DNA of 64,000 bases from NCBI GenBank assembly GCA_035610835.1, contig CM069446.1, positions 2,061,001-2,125,000 on the forward strand, given 5' to 3'. Below are positions 23,001 to 32,644 of this stretch, piece by piece. Every line of letters begins with the position of its first letter. The first letter of the stretch is position 1. Both the position numbers and the translations under genes were made by a program. Source of the stretch: Ophiura sarsii. Its lineage: Eukaryota > Echinodermata > Ophiuroidea > Amphilepidida > Ophiuridae. The notes beneath the pieces are model-generated. The model made no database searches, was not told the DNA's origin, and saw only the letters and a program-made list of their open reading frames with translations.

Positions 23001-26000
23001 TTTATTTTTAATTTTGTGTGTGAAATGCGATAGCTTATAGCATTCCTAAGCAAGTTTAAAGACAGTTTTGATAACAATTTGCTGTGACACCACAATCTAG
23101 TTAGAAAACCTGATCTGGCCTATGTAAACTATAGGAACTCTTGCCCGGTGTGTTTTGTCTCAAATCAACAGAGGGCGTCCTAAATGTAAACAACGGTCAC
23201 CTCATCTATACGAACCAGAACTCTTCCATCAAAGTTTCTCTACAACGTCGAGTGATTAAGATAGTGCGGCGAACGTTGTAATCAACGCCGAGTGTTTGTA
23301 ATAGTGCGACGAAAGGTTGGTCTCATTTATAGACCTTCATCTTAACCAGAACCTTTTTGCTATGGATTTATTAGTAGGCCTATAACAACGCTGACTGATT
23401 TTTGTGTGCTTTGGAATGATCCCAAAGTATATATATGATGCAGCTTTAAAAAAAATATAAAAAATAAGTTCTTCGGACTTGTTCTTCAAGTCAATACAGC
23501 AACCATAGTGGATTCAGCGTTTTACAGTTATTAGAGTATCAGACGACGATTTCATTTTTCCTATGGATTTAGGAATGATTTGAAGTGACCGTTGCAGTTC
23601 TTCGGACTTGTTCTAGAGTAGTACAGAGGGTGTAACTGGTTGTGGATTCAGGCTTCTGCGGTTTTCATTCTTCACAGTATTTGACGACACAGTGATTTCA
23701 CCTTTCGTATGGATTTAACAAACATTTTGCAGTGACTTTTGCAGAACGACAAAGTTTCTCTATGTGACGAGCTGTGGTTACGGAAATACATCGCCATATC
23801 CAGTTTTCATCGTTTTGCCCTTTCGTAACTATTTACTCTTATATTGCCTTTTCAGCTGACAACACAGCGCCAGTTATCACTCCAGTGGACGACATCACCC
23901 GTCAAATTCCAATCGGTACCGGTGGAACCACTGTGACATGGAAAGAGCCATCCGCCACCGACAACTCCGGTACTGCTACGCTGACATCCAGGACCAATGC
24001 TCCAGGATCTTTCTTCCCCGTTGGTACCACACTAGTGACCTACATCTTTGCAGATCCGTCTGGAAATAACGCTACACTCACATTCAATGTGAATGTTGTT
24101 GAAGGTAGGAACTTTGGGAGCCCACCAGGGATAGCACTGGATCAAAAATGTGAGAGGTCCCATGACATTTTTCAGGACCCGTAGGACTTCAAAAAACAAA
24201 TTTAAGGGGTCCCCCAAGAAATTGAGGGGTCCTGAAGTTTGGGTATTTGAAAATTTTACTTTTTTACGGGAAGTTTTAATGAATTTATATTGTGAGCAAA
24301 GGATGGATATGTAATTTACAAAATTTCTTAAGGTTTCCATTTCCATACATCGTCAAATTCAATTCAATTTTGATCGGGACCCGCAAGTCTTTCCAATTTG
24401 AAACCTGACGCGTCACTATTAGAAAGTGAGAGGTCTAGGACGCGCAGACGCGTCAGAATGCGACCCCTGGATCCCACCATTGTAATACTTGGAATTTCAA
24501 AAAAGTTTGGAAATATTTCAATTGCCTTCATATTACCTTGTACATCAATGGTAAGTTGTGCTCTTCTTCAATGACACCAAAATTGTAGCCCAACTTTTAT
24601 CAGTGCTCGGCCACTTCCTTGATAATATGTGAAAGTCTTTCTGAATATGCCAAAATCAAGTCATGCCAAAAACAAATTCCAAAACTTTTTTGAGGGCTTT
24701 ATAAACAAATGCTAGTTTGACTTTAGGAGAGCGACAGACCAAATCGAAAGTTACGGGCAATTGCACAACAGTTGGGTATTATTAATTAACCATTTGTTGG
24801 GCATTTTAACTGTTGCTTAATTTGTGAATTGTTTTCATTATATGAGCACTTTTGTAAAGCAACTGTTGCTTAATTTATCAAATGTACCCATATGTTGGGT
24901 GTTTAATGCAAATTGTTGCTTATTTGTGACAAGTTTTTATTATGTATTGAGCATATTTGTATAGCAATATACCCCGTGGGTAGGCAAATAGTGGGAATTC
25001 TGGGCGATGCAGCAGAGCTACATACACCACTCCCTTTTGGTAGTGAATCTGTAATTTCTTTTAACATGTTATTTAACTATATACAAAATATCTTACATCT
25101 CTTATCATTGGTGTTTTTTATTGGAACGTTGGCCCAACGTAGTCTTGCTATCTGGGTATGAAGGTATAAATAGTCCATATTATAATGTTTATGTGATTCT
25201 ATTGGTGGAGAATAGATCACATGACATGAACTATTCAGTAAAAACAAATGTCCATGTCGTGTATTTTTTGGTTATAAAAATCGACTATTCATCGCTAGTG
25301 ACGTACGGGGTGAACGTACGTATACAACGCATCTTATCCCGTCCGCAACTTATGTCCCAGGACCACAAGTGTATATATTTTGACACCGCTGAAATGATAT
25401 TCATAAACAAATGTATGTCAAACAAGGATGGCAATCTTAAACTATTTTGTCAGTGTTTGCGCTTTATTCCGTTTTGGGTGCCAAGACAGAATAAATCTAA
25501 TTGTGGTCCTGGGGCACAAGTTGCGGACGGGATTAAAGATATATGCCGTATACAACCATTCCCCAAATTCTGAGAAGATCCATCACGGACGCCATTAGAA
25601 TCGAGAATTTAAGCAACATTTGATCAATAAAAACCACATGAGCAAATCTTAACATAAGTTGCGTGATTGTCTGAGACAAATACTCAATAGTTGCCCAATT
25701 GAAACAATTAACGCAATATTTTAGCAACAAAATGAGTTTTGACCGGGGGTTTCCCCAACTTGTTACTAAATTGTTTTGCTCAACGTTGGGTAGTTCTTAC
25801 TTTTATACAACCCCTAGATTTCTACATATGTTGAATAAAATGTAATCAACCATTTACCCAACAGATGATTAAACGCAATTAAGCAACGTATTTTGCTAAA
25901 CATTCATGACATTTTAGCAGTGTTGGTTTCTATAATATTAAGTTCATAGAGTTTTTGCCTGAAGTGTTCAAGAAATAGCACATTTGAAACTTCTCATTTT

Positions 26001-29000
26001 CATAAAATGAGCGAGATCACTCGCGCTGGCTGAAAAAGAAAATAGCAACCATTTACATGAAATGCTAGCTGACTGTTTGGGTTATTTATTGATCGAGTAC
26101 TCGATACGGACTCGATACCGATAGGAAGGTGCCATGGTATCCTTTGAGTCATAGTCCGGCCTCCATAGACATACATGGAATGAAGCGTGAAACTAGTGTT
26201 GCATGTAGAGAAGAGTGCACTATACCAAGGGTCGCATTATGACGCGTCTGCGCGTCCTAGACCTCTCACTTTCGAATAGTGACACGTCAGATTTCAAATT
26301 GGAAAGCCTTGCGGGTCCTGATCAAAATTGAAGGGACCCCTCACATTTGACGATGTATGGAAATGGAAACCTTAAGAAATTCTGTAAATTACATATCCAT
26401 CCTTTGCTCACAATATAAATTCAATAACACTGTCCTCATCATCGATCATACCCGTCGACCCCTAACTAACCAAACCATAAGTCATCGACTCATAGTGTGG
26501 CCTCTAATTTTCCTAAATCAGTTTCGTCCATTTTCAAATACCCATACTTCGGGACCTCGCATTTTCTTGAGGGACCCCTTACATTTGTTTTTTGAAGTCC
26601 TACGGGGTCCCGAAAAATTTCATGGGACCTCTCACATTTTTGATCCAGTGCTATCCCTGCCCTATACCAACCTATACTTTTATACTGTACAGGGCGGACT
26701 ATGTCTCCTACTACACCGGTCTCGATATGATAGTCCCTTCTGTAAGATAAACAAAAGTTATTATCCTCGGTGTAGATTATTTGCTTAACTAAATTCCCCA
26801 AGGTGCCAGTGGATAGCTTTGAAGGCTGTGAGAATTATTTTGAACATGATCCTTTTTCTGACAGGAAGCCAATGAAGTTGGCGAAGAACTGTCTTCATGT
26901 GGCACTAGTGTCCTTTGACCCTCGATAAAAGCCTGGCAACTGCATTTTGAATGCGTTGCAACTTATTCAGCTCACAGGTTGGCAAACCAAAAAGCAGAGA
27001 ATTGCAGTCGTCAAGTCGCGATGTAACCTATAGTTTTATACTGTACAAGGCGGACTATGGCTCCAGCGTCACTGTGTCTCCTACTATACACCGGTCTCGA
27101 TATGATAGTCCCTTCTGTAAGATAAACACAAGTTGTTATCCTCGGTATAGAATATTTGCTTAAAATTCCCCAAGGTATCAGTGACTACTGACATCCTATT
27201 GAGCGCCAATATCTATTTTATCGAGCATCAACTTAAACAAATATGAGCTCAAACGTATCGAGTCTGGATGCAGTCTCGATAATTTTATCGGGTAAATGGA
27301 CTATTAAACTGTTTCCTTCCTGAGATGATTAGATTTGCGCAGACTAACACAAATAATGATCAACAATTGATTCTTTATGTGTTTCATTTTCATAGTCTCA
27401 CTAACACTACCGAGTACTCGCTTTACAACAACAAGCCGTAAGAACGAATTCACCACCAATCCGGCGCAATCAACTTCTGAATTCGATATTATAGGTATTG
27501 TAAACTCACTCTTATTCTATCAAATAAAGAGTATACAGTCCTAAAAAAGGTGCTTACCAGGTAAACATTATGATCACTATACTCCAAAACTATAGCTCAA
27601 ACGTAAAAATATGAAATTAGACAATTGTGAAGACATTTCTTCTCCCTAATTTGACATATTACATGTGAATTTTGACTGAATATATTAACAACAGAGCTTT
27701 ATTTCCAAAACCAACACAAAGTACCATTTGTTGCAGCTGCGTTTTAACACTTTCCACGCGGCAGGCAGCTGCAGACGACATTCCAAAATTTCACAAAATG
27801 TTTAAAAAATATCAAAATTACTGTATTTCATTACCATATTTGGAATCACCATGTGAAATGCATTGACATAAGTACAAACATGACTAGTTTTGGGTCAGTT
27901 ATCCTTGAGATAGACTTTGAAAATTGTGAAAGGTTTCTGAAAAATCTGTTCTGTGTATGGTAAAAATAATAGCCGCGTGGAAAGTGTTAATACGCGGGAT
28001 AGATTGACAGGTATGCGTTATGTTCTGATCAACATGATCAATGGAAACACCCCTGATCCAATATCGAGCGGCGAACTGATGTTGCCACAAAATAAATTAT
28101 CTGTCTATTGATGCAAAACGCGATGAAAAATCAAATGCAAAAATAAATTAAAAACGCACTTTGTTTGGTTTTTGTCACGTAGCTTTCCAATCTTCACGTT
28201 CAATTATATGAGTTAATACTTTCACGTAGTAGCTATAGATTTGGATTTGTGACCATACCTATTACCTGGTAGTTACTATTTTAGCACTGTATATTTAAAT
28301 AGTGATACTGTAGTGGTGTATCACATACGATCGGATTATTATAATAATATAATAATAATAAACGGGCATTTATAACGCGCCTCACATTGTGAACACAACC
28401 TTGAATCGAAGGAGACCTTTGGAACTTTTACGATATTTTCATATACAGGGTGTGTAAAAAAAAAGTGTCTCATGTGAAACGTGATTTTTCTTGGCCATGA
28501 AAAATATAAAGATCATTACATTCCAGTTGCCTGTAATGTTTGAGCCCAAGTTTGACAGAAAAACCATGACGCTAGTATTAGTAAGTTCCACCCAAGAATT
28601 ACATCATCCAACACCATTGAATGCATGCTGGGGACCTTGAGTGTGGCAGCGGTGGAACTGGTAGCATGGCGCAACCAAGGCGCTGCAGTCTTGCCACATG
28701 ACTTGGCACGCGTGGTGACTTTCAGCCAGATTTGGGCTAGTTTTAAAACTAAAATCTGCTCTTCGGATAATACAATGTGATTTTTTTCCCTCGAAATTTG
28801 AACTTTTGTTTTTACAAAATATGATATAGCTCTAGTTTCTATGACAAATTGAAGTTAAAAGTTGGAATTTCTTAACACAACAACATTTTTAAAAGTAATT
28901 TATAGGGCTTCTAGTTACACCCAGACTAAAGAGCCTTGAGCCATGCTTAGGACAGCGGTGGAAATGGTAGCAAGCACGTTGCTAGACTCATGTGGTGTTA

Positions 29001-32000
29001 AATAAATCAGATAAATGGTGTAGGAGGGGAAGATTTATTACCCTGGATAAAGCATCAAAGCCGTGGTCAAGCAGTGACAGTTAAGAACCTTAACTGTCAC
29101 TGGGTCAAGAAAGTTGGATAACATACAGGGAACGGAACCGTAATGTTGTTCGAAAATACTAGTAATAACGTTCGGCAATCCTTAATGTGCCATACATTTT
29201 TTTTATCCATTTTGGAGCTTCCGTTAATAAATTATGGCAAATCCACTCGGGCATGTTCAATTTCAGCTTTGGCCACTTTTCATGTGAAGAGAGCTCTTTA
29301 TTAGAATCGTCATTCAGTGTGTAATCGAGCATAATAAATCAAATCAATAATAATCTACCTACTAAATGTTGATAATTTAACAGCGAGGCAGATAACTACC
29401 GCAAGTTCCACAACTCAAACAAACATTAAACAAGCCTCGACTCGTATCCCAACTTAAAAAGCAAGGACGTGAGCCGGTGCGGGAATCGAACCCGTGACCT
29501 TTCGAACACAAGTCGAATGCTCTAACCACTGAGCTACCCGGCCGTCTCCGATAAACAGAGCACAGACCAGATAGTAGTGATATAGAGCAGTCATGGATTC
29601 TAATTGACAAACAATACAACAACACACGGAATATGAGATCATTAAAGATGCTTACTCGCAACCCTAACATTATAAATACATACAAACACCACATCCGAAG
29701 ATGAGACTAAGGGTTACGCATCACATACAGTTGTGGAACTTGCGGTAGTTATCTGCCTCGCTGTTAAATTATTTAAATTGTTCAAGTTCCCTATTGAATC
29801 GCCTATGGATCCTCTATGTTGGTATGTGATCCGTAACCCTTAGTCTCATCTTCGGATGTGGTGTTTGTATGTAATTGTTGATAGTTATTTGAATTTGAAC
29901 AAAAAACATATTTTCAATCATATTATCCATGACTTACCATAAAATATTTGAATTGTAGACGGTTATTTAAAACTATACATTGACCTATCCTAAAATCACC
30001 AACGGAATCACAAAGGTAGTTTTTTTAGTGGAAAGTAATTTTCTTGTTCCAATTCGCATTCTTGTTACAGAATTGACCATATCTCGATAGTTGGGTGGTG
30101 AAATTCAATGGGATGAAGTGTTTTTGATAGAGGACTATTTGGGCTTACCAACAGTCCGTTTTATAAAACAAAAAGACATGGTATGTATTTGTAATTAATT
30201 TTCAAATTCATGGCACACTTTTTAACACACCGTGTAAATTCAAATAAAATACACCATGCATCTTGAGACGTCATGCTTATGTCTAACCAATATATTTTTG
30301 ATAATTGTATTAACCAACCCCTACCCCGCACCGCTGTAAAACCGATCCAATCATCCGAAATGTTCACCATTTCAACATCATCCTGGTTAGACTAGGTTTA
30401 ACTTCTATTAATTTTGTTTTGTTACAGGTACTAGTAGAAGTAGTACTGTTGCTGCAAGTGCTTCTGTTGATGTTGTTCTGTTCCTGGTCCTCATTGTAGT
30501 GTTACTGCTGTACCTTTAAAATGTAATTATGATTACTCTTTATTGATGTATCAAATAATAAATCACAGAAATATTGTTATTACGAATACTTCCTTATTTT
30601 TAATATTTGCAATAATCAATGAGACATTCATCAACTGTTGATGGGTATGGGCCTTGACACCTTTGGCCTACGGGTTCTTTGGCCTAACATTACACTACTG
30701 ATTTTGGCTGACTCGGTATTTTGTTCTTTCCTCGGAAAAGTATGTGAAATCTAAAGTTGGACCTCTTGAACATCGCTTGTTTGATGACTTATAAAACATT
30801 GGAATGGGGTTTCTGGGTTCATTTAAACATTCTATTTCGAGTTTGTATTTCCATGTTTTCTTCTTGATGTGATAATCATGTACCATCGGGTGGGTTTGGA
30901 GTCTTTAGACATGAGCATTTGGGTAGTAAAAATGCTAACTAATAAGACTAGTAGAAGTAGTACTGTTGCTGCCATTGCTTTTGTTGGTGCTGTTCTGTTC
31001 CTGGTCCTCATTGTAGTTCTACTGCATGCTGTACCTTTGTAAAATGTAATTATGATTACTTTTTATTGATGTATCAAATAATAAATCACAGAAATATTGT
31101 TATTACGAATACTTCCTAATTTTTAATATTTGAAATCATGAATGAGACATTCATCAACTGTTGATGAACTTTGTCAAGGCGGGCGGAGCGAAGAGCAATG
31201 ATCCTAAAGTAAATGAGCCCTTGACAACTTTGGCCTACGGGTTCTTTGGCCTAACATTACACTACTGATTTTGGCAGAGTCGGTATTTTGTTCTTTCCTC
31301 GGAAAAGTAAGTATGTGAAAACTGATGTTGGACCTCCTGAACATCGTTTGTTTGATGACTTATAAAACATTGGAATGGGGTTTCTGGTTTTTTTAAACAT
31401 TTTATTTCTAGTTAGTCGTGCTAACTAATGAGATTTAGCATAGGCTTTAATAGAGTTGTTTTGGTTTTGAGCACTGGGGGATATTCGATAGAACGTGTCG
31501 TCTATTATTCGTTTGGTACTAAAACCTGGGGCGCAAGCATTGTATTGTAACAATACATGCAAATTATATTTGGCATTGGATTTGAAACCTTCATCGGTTA
31601 CGCCTCGGTTTAATGAAGTCTCCAGGCTGCAGTACTCAGCAGTCTATTATCGCTTCAGAAATAAACATCTTGTTGCATCGTATAACCGGTGTTTGTGTTT
31701 GTGTATGTGATCTGCGATTAGGTAATCATGGTAATTACAACAGCCAATATAGCATTACCCCCGTGTCAGTCGTCCGGGCAAATTTCTGGATTAGGAAATC
31801 TTTTCAATTCTGGGTTAAGACCTTTCTCGATCTGGAATCAACAGAGCAACTATGTTGAATTAGACAACCTTTAATGAATATTCTTGCTAGGCATTTTTTT
31901 ACAACTATTACAAAATGTGTGCATCATGTATAAGTCTAGTACTGGTAACATTGACCATGTCCACAATTCATGAAATTACCTGACAGACGCTACATATAGT

Positions 32001-32149
32001 TTAGACCCATAATGATTCACATTTTTGTATTTTTCAGCCGTAAATCTGATCCGTCTGAAATCCATGAGGATACAGATCCTGACGCCTACGAGATTCCTCC
32101 TACGCTGTCAGACCAAACTTTTGACAATCTAACTGATGTATCTAGCTGA
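19989..32149 (+). CDS. single-HYR-domain membrane protein gene (5-exon model)
   Basis: Spliced model: exons 19989-20067, 23856-24104, 27396-27494, 30428-30509 and 32038-32149, giving 206 residues. If exon 4 is terminal (stop at 30517-30519), the product is 172 residues. Order: signal peptide (1-26), HYR domain (about 27-109), Ser/Thr-rich stalk, hydrophobic segment (about 155-170), then an acidic tail with Tyr. All five segments have AG acceptors or GT donors and the first three junctions are phase 1, the classic phase for shuffled extracellular domains. HYR domains, known from hyalin and complement-type proteins, are immunoglobulin-like adhesion modules. Membrane anchoring and a tail would suit a cell-surface receptor or adhesion protein (inference). 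The start was chosen because it gives a hydrophobic leader in frame with the phase 1 donor. The exon 4 to 5 junction is least certain: its donor is GTACCT. Further exons could have been missed. Confidence 0.7.
20175..20400 (+). repeat. intronic minisatellite (ATTGGGTTTTATTACAATGA)
   Basis: About six imperfect units of roughly 35-45 bp, each with ACTCGTATTGG, TTTTA and ACAATGAGTG. It lies in intron 1 of the HYR gene. Confidence 0.75.
20413..20890 (+). pseudogene. decayed LINE reverse transcriptase C-terminal region
   Basis: Read across three frames, it starts with FAGDIALLAT (the usual F/YADD motif with the first Asp changed to Gly). It continues with LNEGKTKSL, FNFKYLGAYV and KLQKIW, then KIRLFKACVENTLL and RKIEDLLNGCYTQLLRRIFD. 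This is the order found downstream of the catalytic motif in non-LTR retrotransposons. Frameshifts and the lost Asp show it is dead. Located in intron 1 of the HYR gene. Confidence 0.8.
20996..21209 (+). repeat. direct repeat pair (TTTTATCAATGCAC..AAAGAAGTTGAGCAT)
   Basis: A ~33 bp sequence occurs at 20996-21028 and again at 21177-21209 with one or two differences. The 163-residue frame spanning it has no recognisable motif. Confidence 0.55.
22144..22530 (+). repeat. 43 bp minisatellite expanded from a dispersed repeat
   Basis: About nine units of 43 bp containing GGTCACTCACGGCCTTAGTA, CACTGATTTCGAACGGCGAA and GTC, with scattered substitutions and one ~8 bp longer unit. The same module occurs once at about 7692-7730 in the related repeat. 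Lies in intron 1. There are no unique spacers, so it is not a CRISPR array. Confidence 0.9.
22531..22730 (+). repeat. body of the dispersed repeat following the 43 bp array
   Basis: It matches 7735-7960: GGATAATCCACT, GTTTTATGACTCC, TTGCCAAACGAA, ACTGTTCTGACGTTTATA, ATAGTTTCCTCTTA. This shows the array grew inside a pre-existing dispersed repeat. Confidence 0.7.
23225..23770 (+). repeat. degenerate tandem repeats upstream of the HYR exon
   Basis: Two pairs: GTCGAGTGATTAAGATAGTG / GCCGAGTGTTTGTAATAGTG (23247-23310), and a ~130 bp pair starting TTCTTCGGACTTGTTCT (23468 and 23597) with TTTCRCTATGGATTTA-like ends. No coding pattern. Located in intron 1. Confidence 0.5.
23856..24104 (+). CDS. HYR gene exon 2: complete HYR (hyalin repeat) domain
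   Basis: A 249 bp exon, phase 1 at both ends, with acceptor TTTTCAG|CTGAC and donor GAAG|GTAGGA. It encodes 83 residues spanning one complete HYR domain: DNTAPVITPVDDI at the start, VTWKEPSATDNSG in the middle, then SFFPVGTTLVTYIFADPSGN and FNVNVVE at the end. These are the family's conserved blocks (D-x-x-P-V-I, A-T-D-N-S-G, F-P-x-G-x-T-x-V-x-Y, A-x-D-x-S-G-N). Confidence 0.92.
24124..24475 (+). repeat. dispersed repeat, left arm of a 2.5 kb inverted pair
   Basis: It begins GGGATAGCACTGGATCAAAA just after the HYR exon donor and ends near GACGCGTCAGAATGCGACCC. The same sequence occurs inverted at 26228-26660. The intron transcript could therefore fold into a long imperfect hairpin. Confidence 0.75.
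24770..25910. repeat. loose repeat region with TGTTGGG / GTTGCTTAATT motifs
   Basis: Three diverged units with TGTTGGG, TTTAA and GTTGCTTA lie at 24770-24965. Related motifs in the opposite orientation lie at 25670-25905 (TTACCCAACAG, AATTAAGCAAC). This suggests an old element with inverted ends, later interrupted by the MITE at 25320-25557. Confidence 0.4.
25320..25557. mobile_element. MITE with ~50 bp TIRs
   Basis: The left arm GTATACAACGCATCTTATCC...CCCAGGACCACAA is mirrored by TTGTGGTCCTGGGGCACAAG...GATATATGCCGTATAC. The core of about 130 bp is non-coding. The 150-residue frame across it is a by-product. Confidence 0.7.
26228..26660 (-). repeat. dispersed repeat, right arm of the inverted pair
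   Basis: Inverted relative to 24124-24475. It ends with TTTTGATCCAGTGCTATCCC, the complement of the left arm's start, and carries an extra ~100 bp (about 26425-26530) missing from the other. Confidence 0.75.
26667..26812 (+). repeat. direct repeat flanking a LINE relic, left copy
   Basis: ACCTATACTTTTATACTGTA through CCAAGGTGCCAGTG. Its partner is at 27028-27183, with CGGTCTCGATATGATAGTCC in both. The pair brackets the LINE fragment at 26815-27027. Confidence 0.7.
26815..27027 (-). pseudogene. CR1/L2-type LINE C-terminal relic
   Basis: On the minus strand one frame reads TSRLDDCNSLLFGLP, then LNKLQRIQNAVARLLSR, a stop, and LRQLHWLPVRKRIMFKI. The order LDxCNSLLxGLP - LQxxQNAAARL - LHWLPVxxRIxFK is a hallmark of the region after the reverse transcriptase domain in CR1/L2-group non-LTR elements. 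The internal stop and short length show it is a relic. It is in intron 2 of the HYR gene, antisense to it. Confidence 0.88.
27028..27183 (+). repeat. direct repeat flanking a LINE relic, right copy
   Basis: Partner of 26667-26812, with a ~10 bp insertion (CCAGCGTCACTG region) and other small differences. Confidence 0.7.
27396..27494 (+). CDS. HYR gene exon 3: Ser/Thr-rich linker
   Basis: Acceptor TTTCATTTTCATAG|TCTC and donor ATTATAG|GTATTG. It is 99 bp and phase 1 at both ends, so it joins exon 2 and exon 4 without a frame change. It encodes 33 residues such as VSLTLPSTRFTTTSRK and NPAQSTSEFDII, a likely extracellular stalk with many possible O-glycosylation sites. Open only in the phase predicted by the neighbours is weak evidence alone; the strength is in the phase match. 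Confidence 0.65.
27744..27990. mobile_element. TTAA-flanked MITE (CACTTTCCACGCGGC), copy 1
   Basis: TTAACACTTTCCACGCGGC at the left and GCCGCGTGGAAAGTGTTAA at the right. TTAA is bounded on both ends, the target of piggyBac-type transposases (superfamily assignment is inference). A second, inverted and more decayed copy is at 41729-41976. Confidence 0.75.
27995..29371. other. no recognised gene; one perfect hairpin
   Basis: Intron 3 DNA of the HYR gene model. ATA-type microsatellite at about 28336-28360. CAGTGACAGTTAAG / CTTAACTGTCACTG at 29072-29101 is a perfect hairpin with a two-base loop. Otherwise I see nothing. Confidence 0.4.
29372..29872 (-). repeat. tRNA-Thr-like SINE with interleaved inverted repeats
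   Basis: The tRNA-like head at 29543 to 29471 (minus) has box A TAGCTCAGTGGTTAGAG, a perfect 5 bp anticodon stem (TTCGA/TCGAA) around a CTTGTGT loop with TGT in the anticodon position, and box B GGTTCGATTCC. Two inverted pairs interleave: 29375-29413 with 29731-29770 (CAGCGAGGCAGATAACTACC), and about 29678-29727 with 29823-29872 (ACACCACATCCGAAGATGAG). This suggests a second partial insertion in the opposite orientation. Confidence 0.75.
30428..30519 (+). CDS. HYR gene exon 4: C-terminal hydrophobic segment
   Basis: Acceptor TTTTGTTACAG|GTACT, entered in phase 1. It encodes GTSRSSTVAASASVD, then VVLFLVLIVVLLLYL and a stop at 30517-30519. With AATAAA at 30557-30562 it could be a terminal exon giving a GPI-signal-like or tail-less membrane end: small residues followed by a hydrophobic C-terminus. 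Alternatively the GT at 30510 is a phase 2 donor that joins the tail exon at 32038. A decayed tandem copy follows at 30949. Confidence 0.65.
30949..31415 (+). repeat. tandem duplicate of exon 4 and its downstream DNA
   Basis: It matches 30430-30845 over ~410 bp plus a ~50 bp insertion near 31170 (CAAGGCGGGCGGAGCGAAGA). The hydrophobic-segment frame is preserved (STVAAIAFVGAV, then LFLVLIVVLL) with stop at 31040-31042 and AATAAA at 31080-31085. The 3' splice site is not: TTACAG|G of copy 1 is TAATAAG|A here and lacks a pyrimidine tract. Entry in phase 1 would meet an immediate TAG. A GTAAAA after codon Pro would be a good phase 2 donor. Probably a dying duplicate exon. Confidence 0.65.
32038..32149 (+). 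CDS. HYR gene exon 5: probable cytoplasmic tail
   Basis: Strong acceptor TTTTTGTATTTTTCAG|CCG. In phase 2 it reads RKSDPSEIHEDTDPDAYEIP, then PTLSDQTFDNLTDVSS and a stop at 32147. Basic residues directly after the membrane segment followed by an acidic, Tyr-containing stretch look like a receptor tail. The alternative frame (entered in phase 1) is also open to 32132 but has no tail-like character. Linked to exon 4 by phase and position, not by a strong donor. Confidence 0.55.
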
Positions 32150-32264
32150 TGTGGCAGATAAAGAAACATACACAGGGCTAGATAGATACATCGACCAGAA
32201 AACAAGAATCAGTGTACCAATGAATGACGAATCAGGACCCGGGACGCTTGAAAACAGCAGATAA
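32133..32264 (+). pseudogene. tail-like continuation in the +1 frame
   Basis: Beginning before the exon 5 stop, the next frame is open and reads ADVADKETYTGLDRYIDQK, then ISVPMNDESGPG, with a stop at 32262. Two more tyrosines in signalling-like contexts. It looks like the original continuation of the tail after a one-base change near 32144 (TCTAGCTGAT). Could be a mutation, a sequencing error, or coincidence. Confidence 0.45.
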
Positions 32265-32267
32265 CTA

Positions 32268-32609
32268 CCCATTACACTATAAGGCCCGCTTAGCAGCGCT
32301 ATAAATTGGTGCCCTAAAAACCGGCAACAAATTTAAATATTCGCCTTCTATCAAAGCTGGTTGCCATATGACATAATTCTCGTGTGCAACCAACCGGCTG
32401 TATTGCAACGCCCATTGAGTAGTTTAAACGCATGAGCGTGGATGTAATTTGCGACATAATGGAAACTCACCCATGCAGTTAGCAAGAAGTACCGCTCGTA
32501 CACGCCCCGAATTTAAATATACACTTAAGGCAATCCTCTCGTAGTAATTGATAACAATAGGTTTACCAGACCGAATTAATAGCGCTCCTAAGCGGGCAAT
32601 TTATGTCAT
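32268..32609. mobile_element. MITE (CCCGCTTAGCAGCGCTAT), copy 1
   Basis: The termini GCCCGCTTAGCAGCGCTATA and the complement of GCCCGCTTAGGAGCGCTATT define TIRs. The interior includes CAACCGGCTGTATTGCAA and CTCACCCATGCAGTTAGCAA. The second copy, inverted, is at 33975-34305. It sits just after the tail-like frame's stop. Confidence 0.75.
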
Positions 32610-32644
32610 GCAGAGCCTCATCGATGCTACATCACGATTGAGTA

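Noticed and set aside
29471..29543. Functional tRNA-Thr (TGT) gene
   Set aside because: The anticodon arm is good, but the acceptor stem has mismatches and the sequence is embedded in a SINE with a long body.
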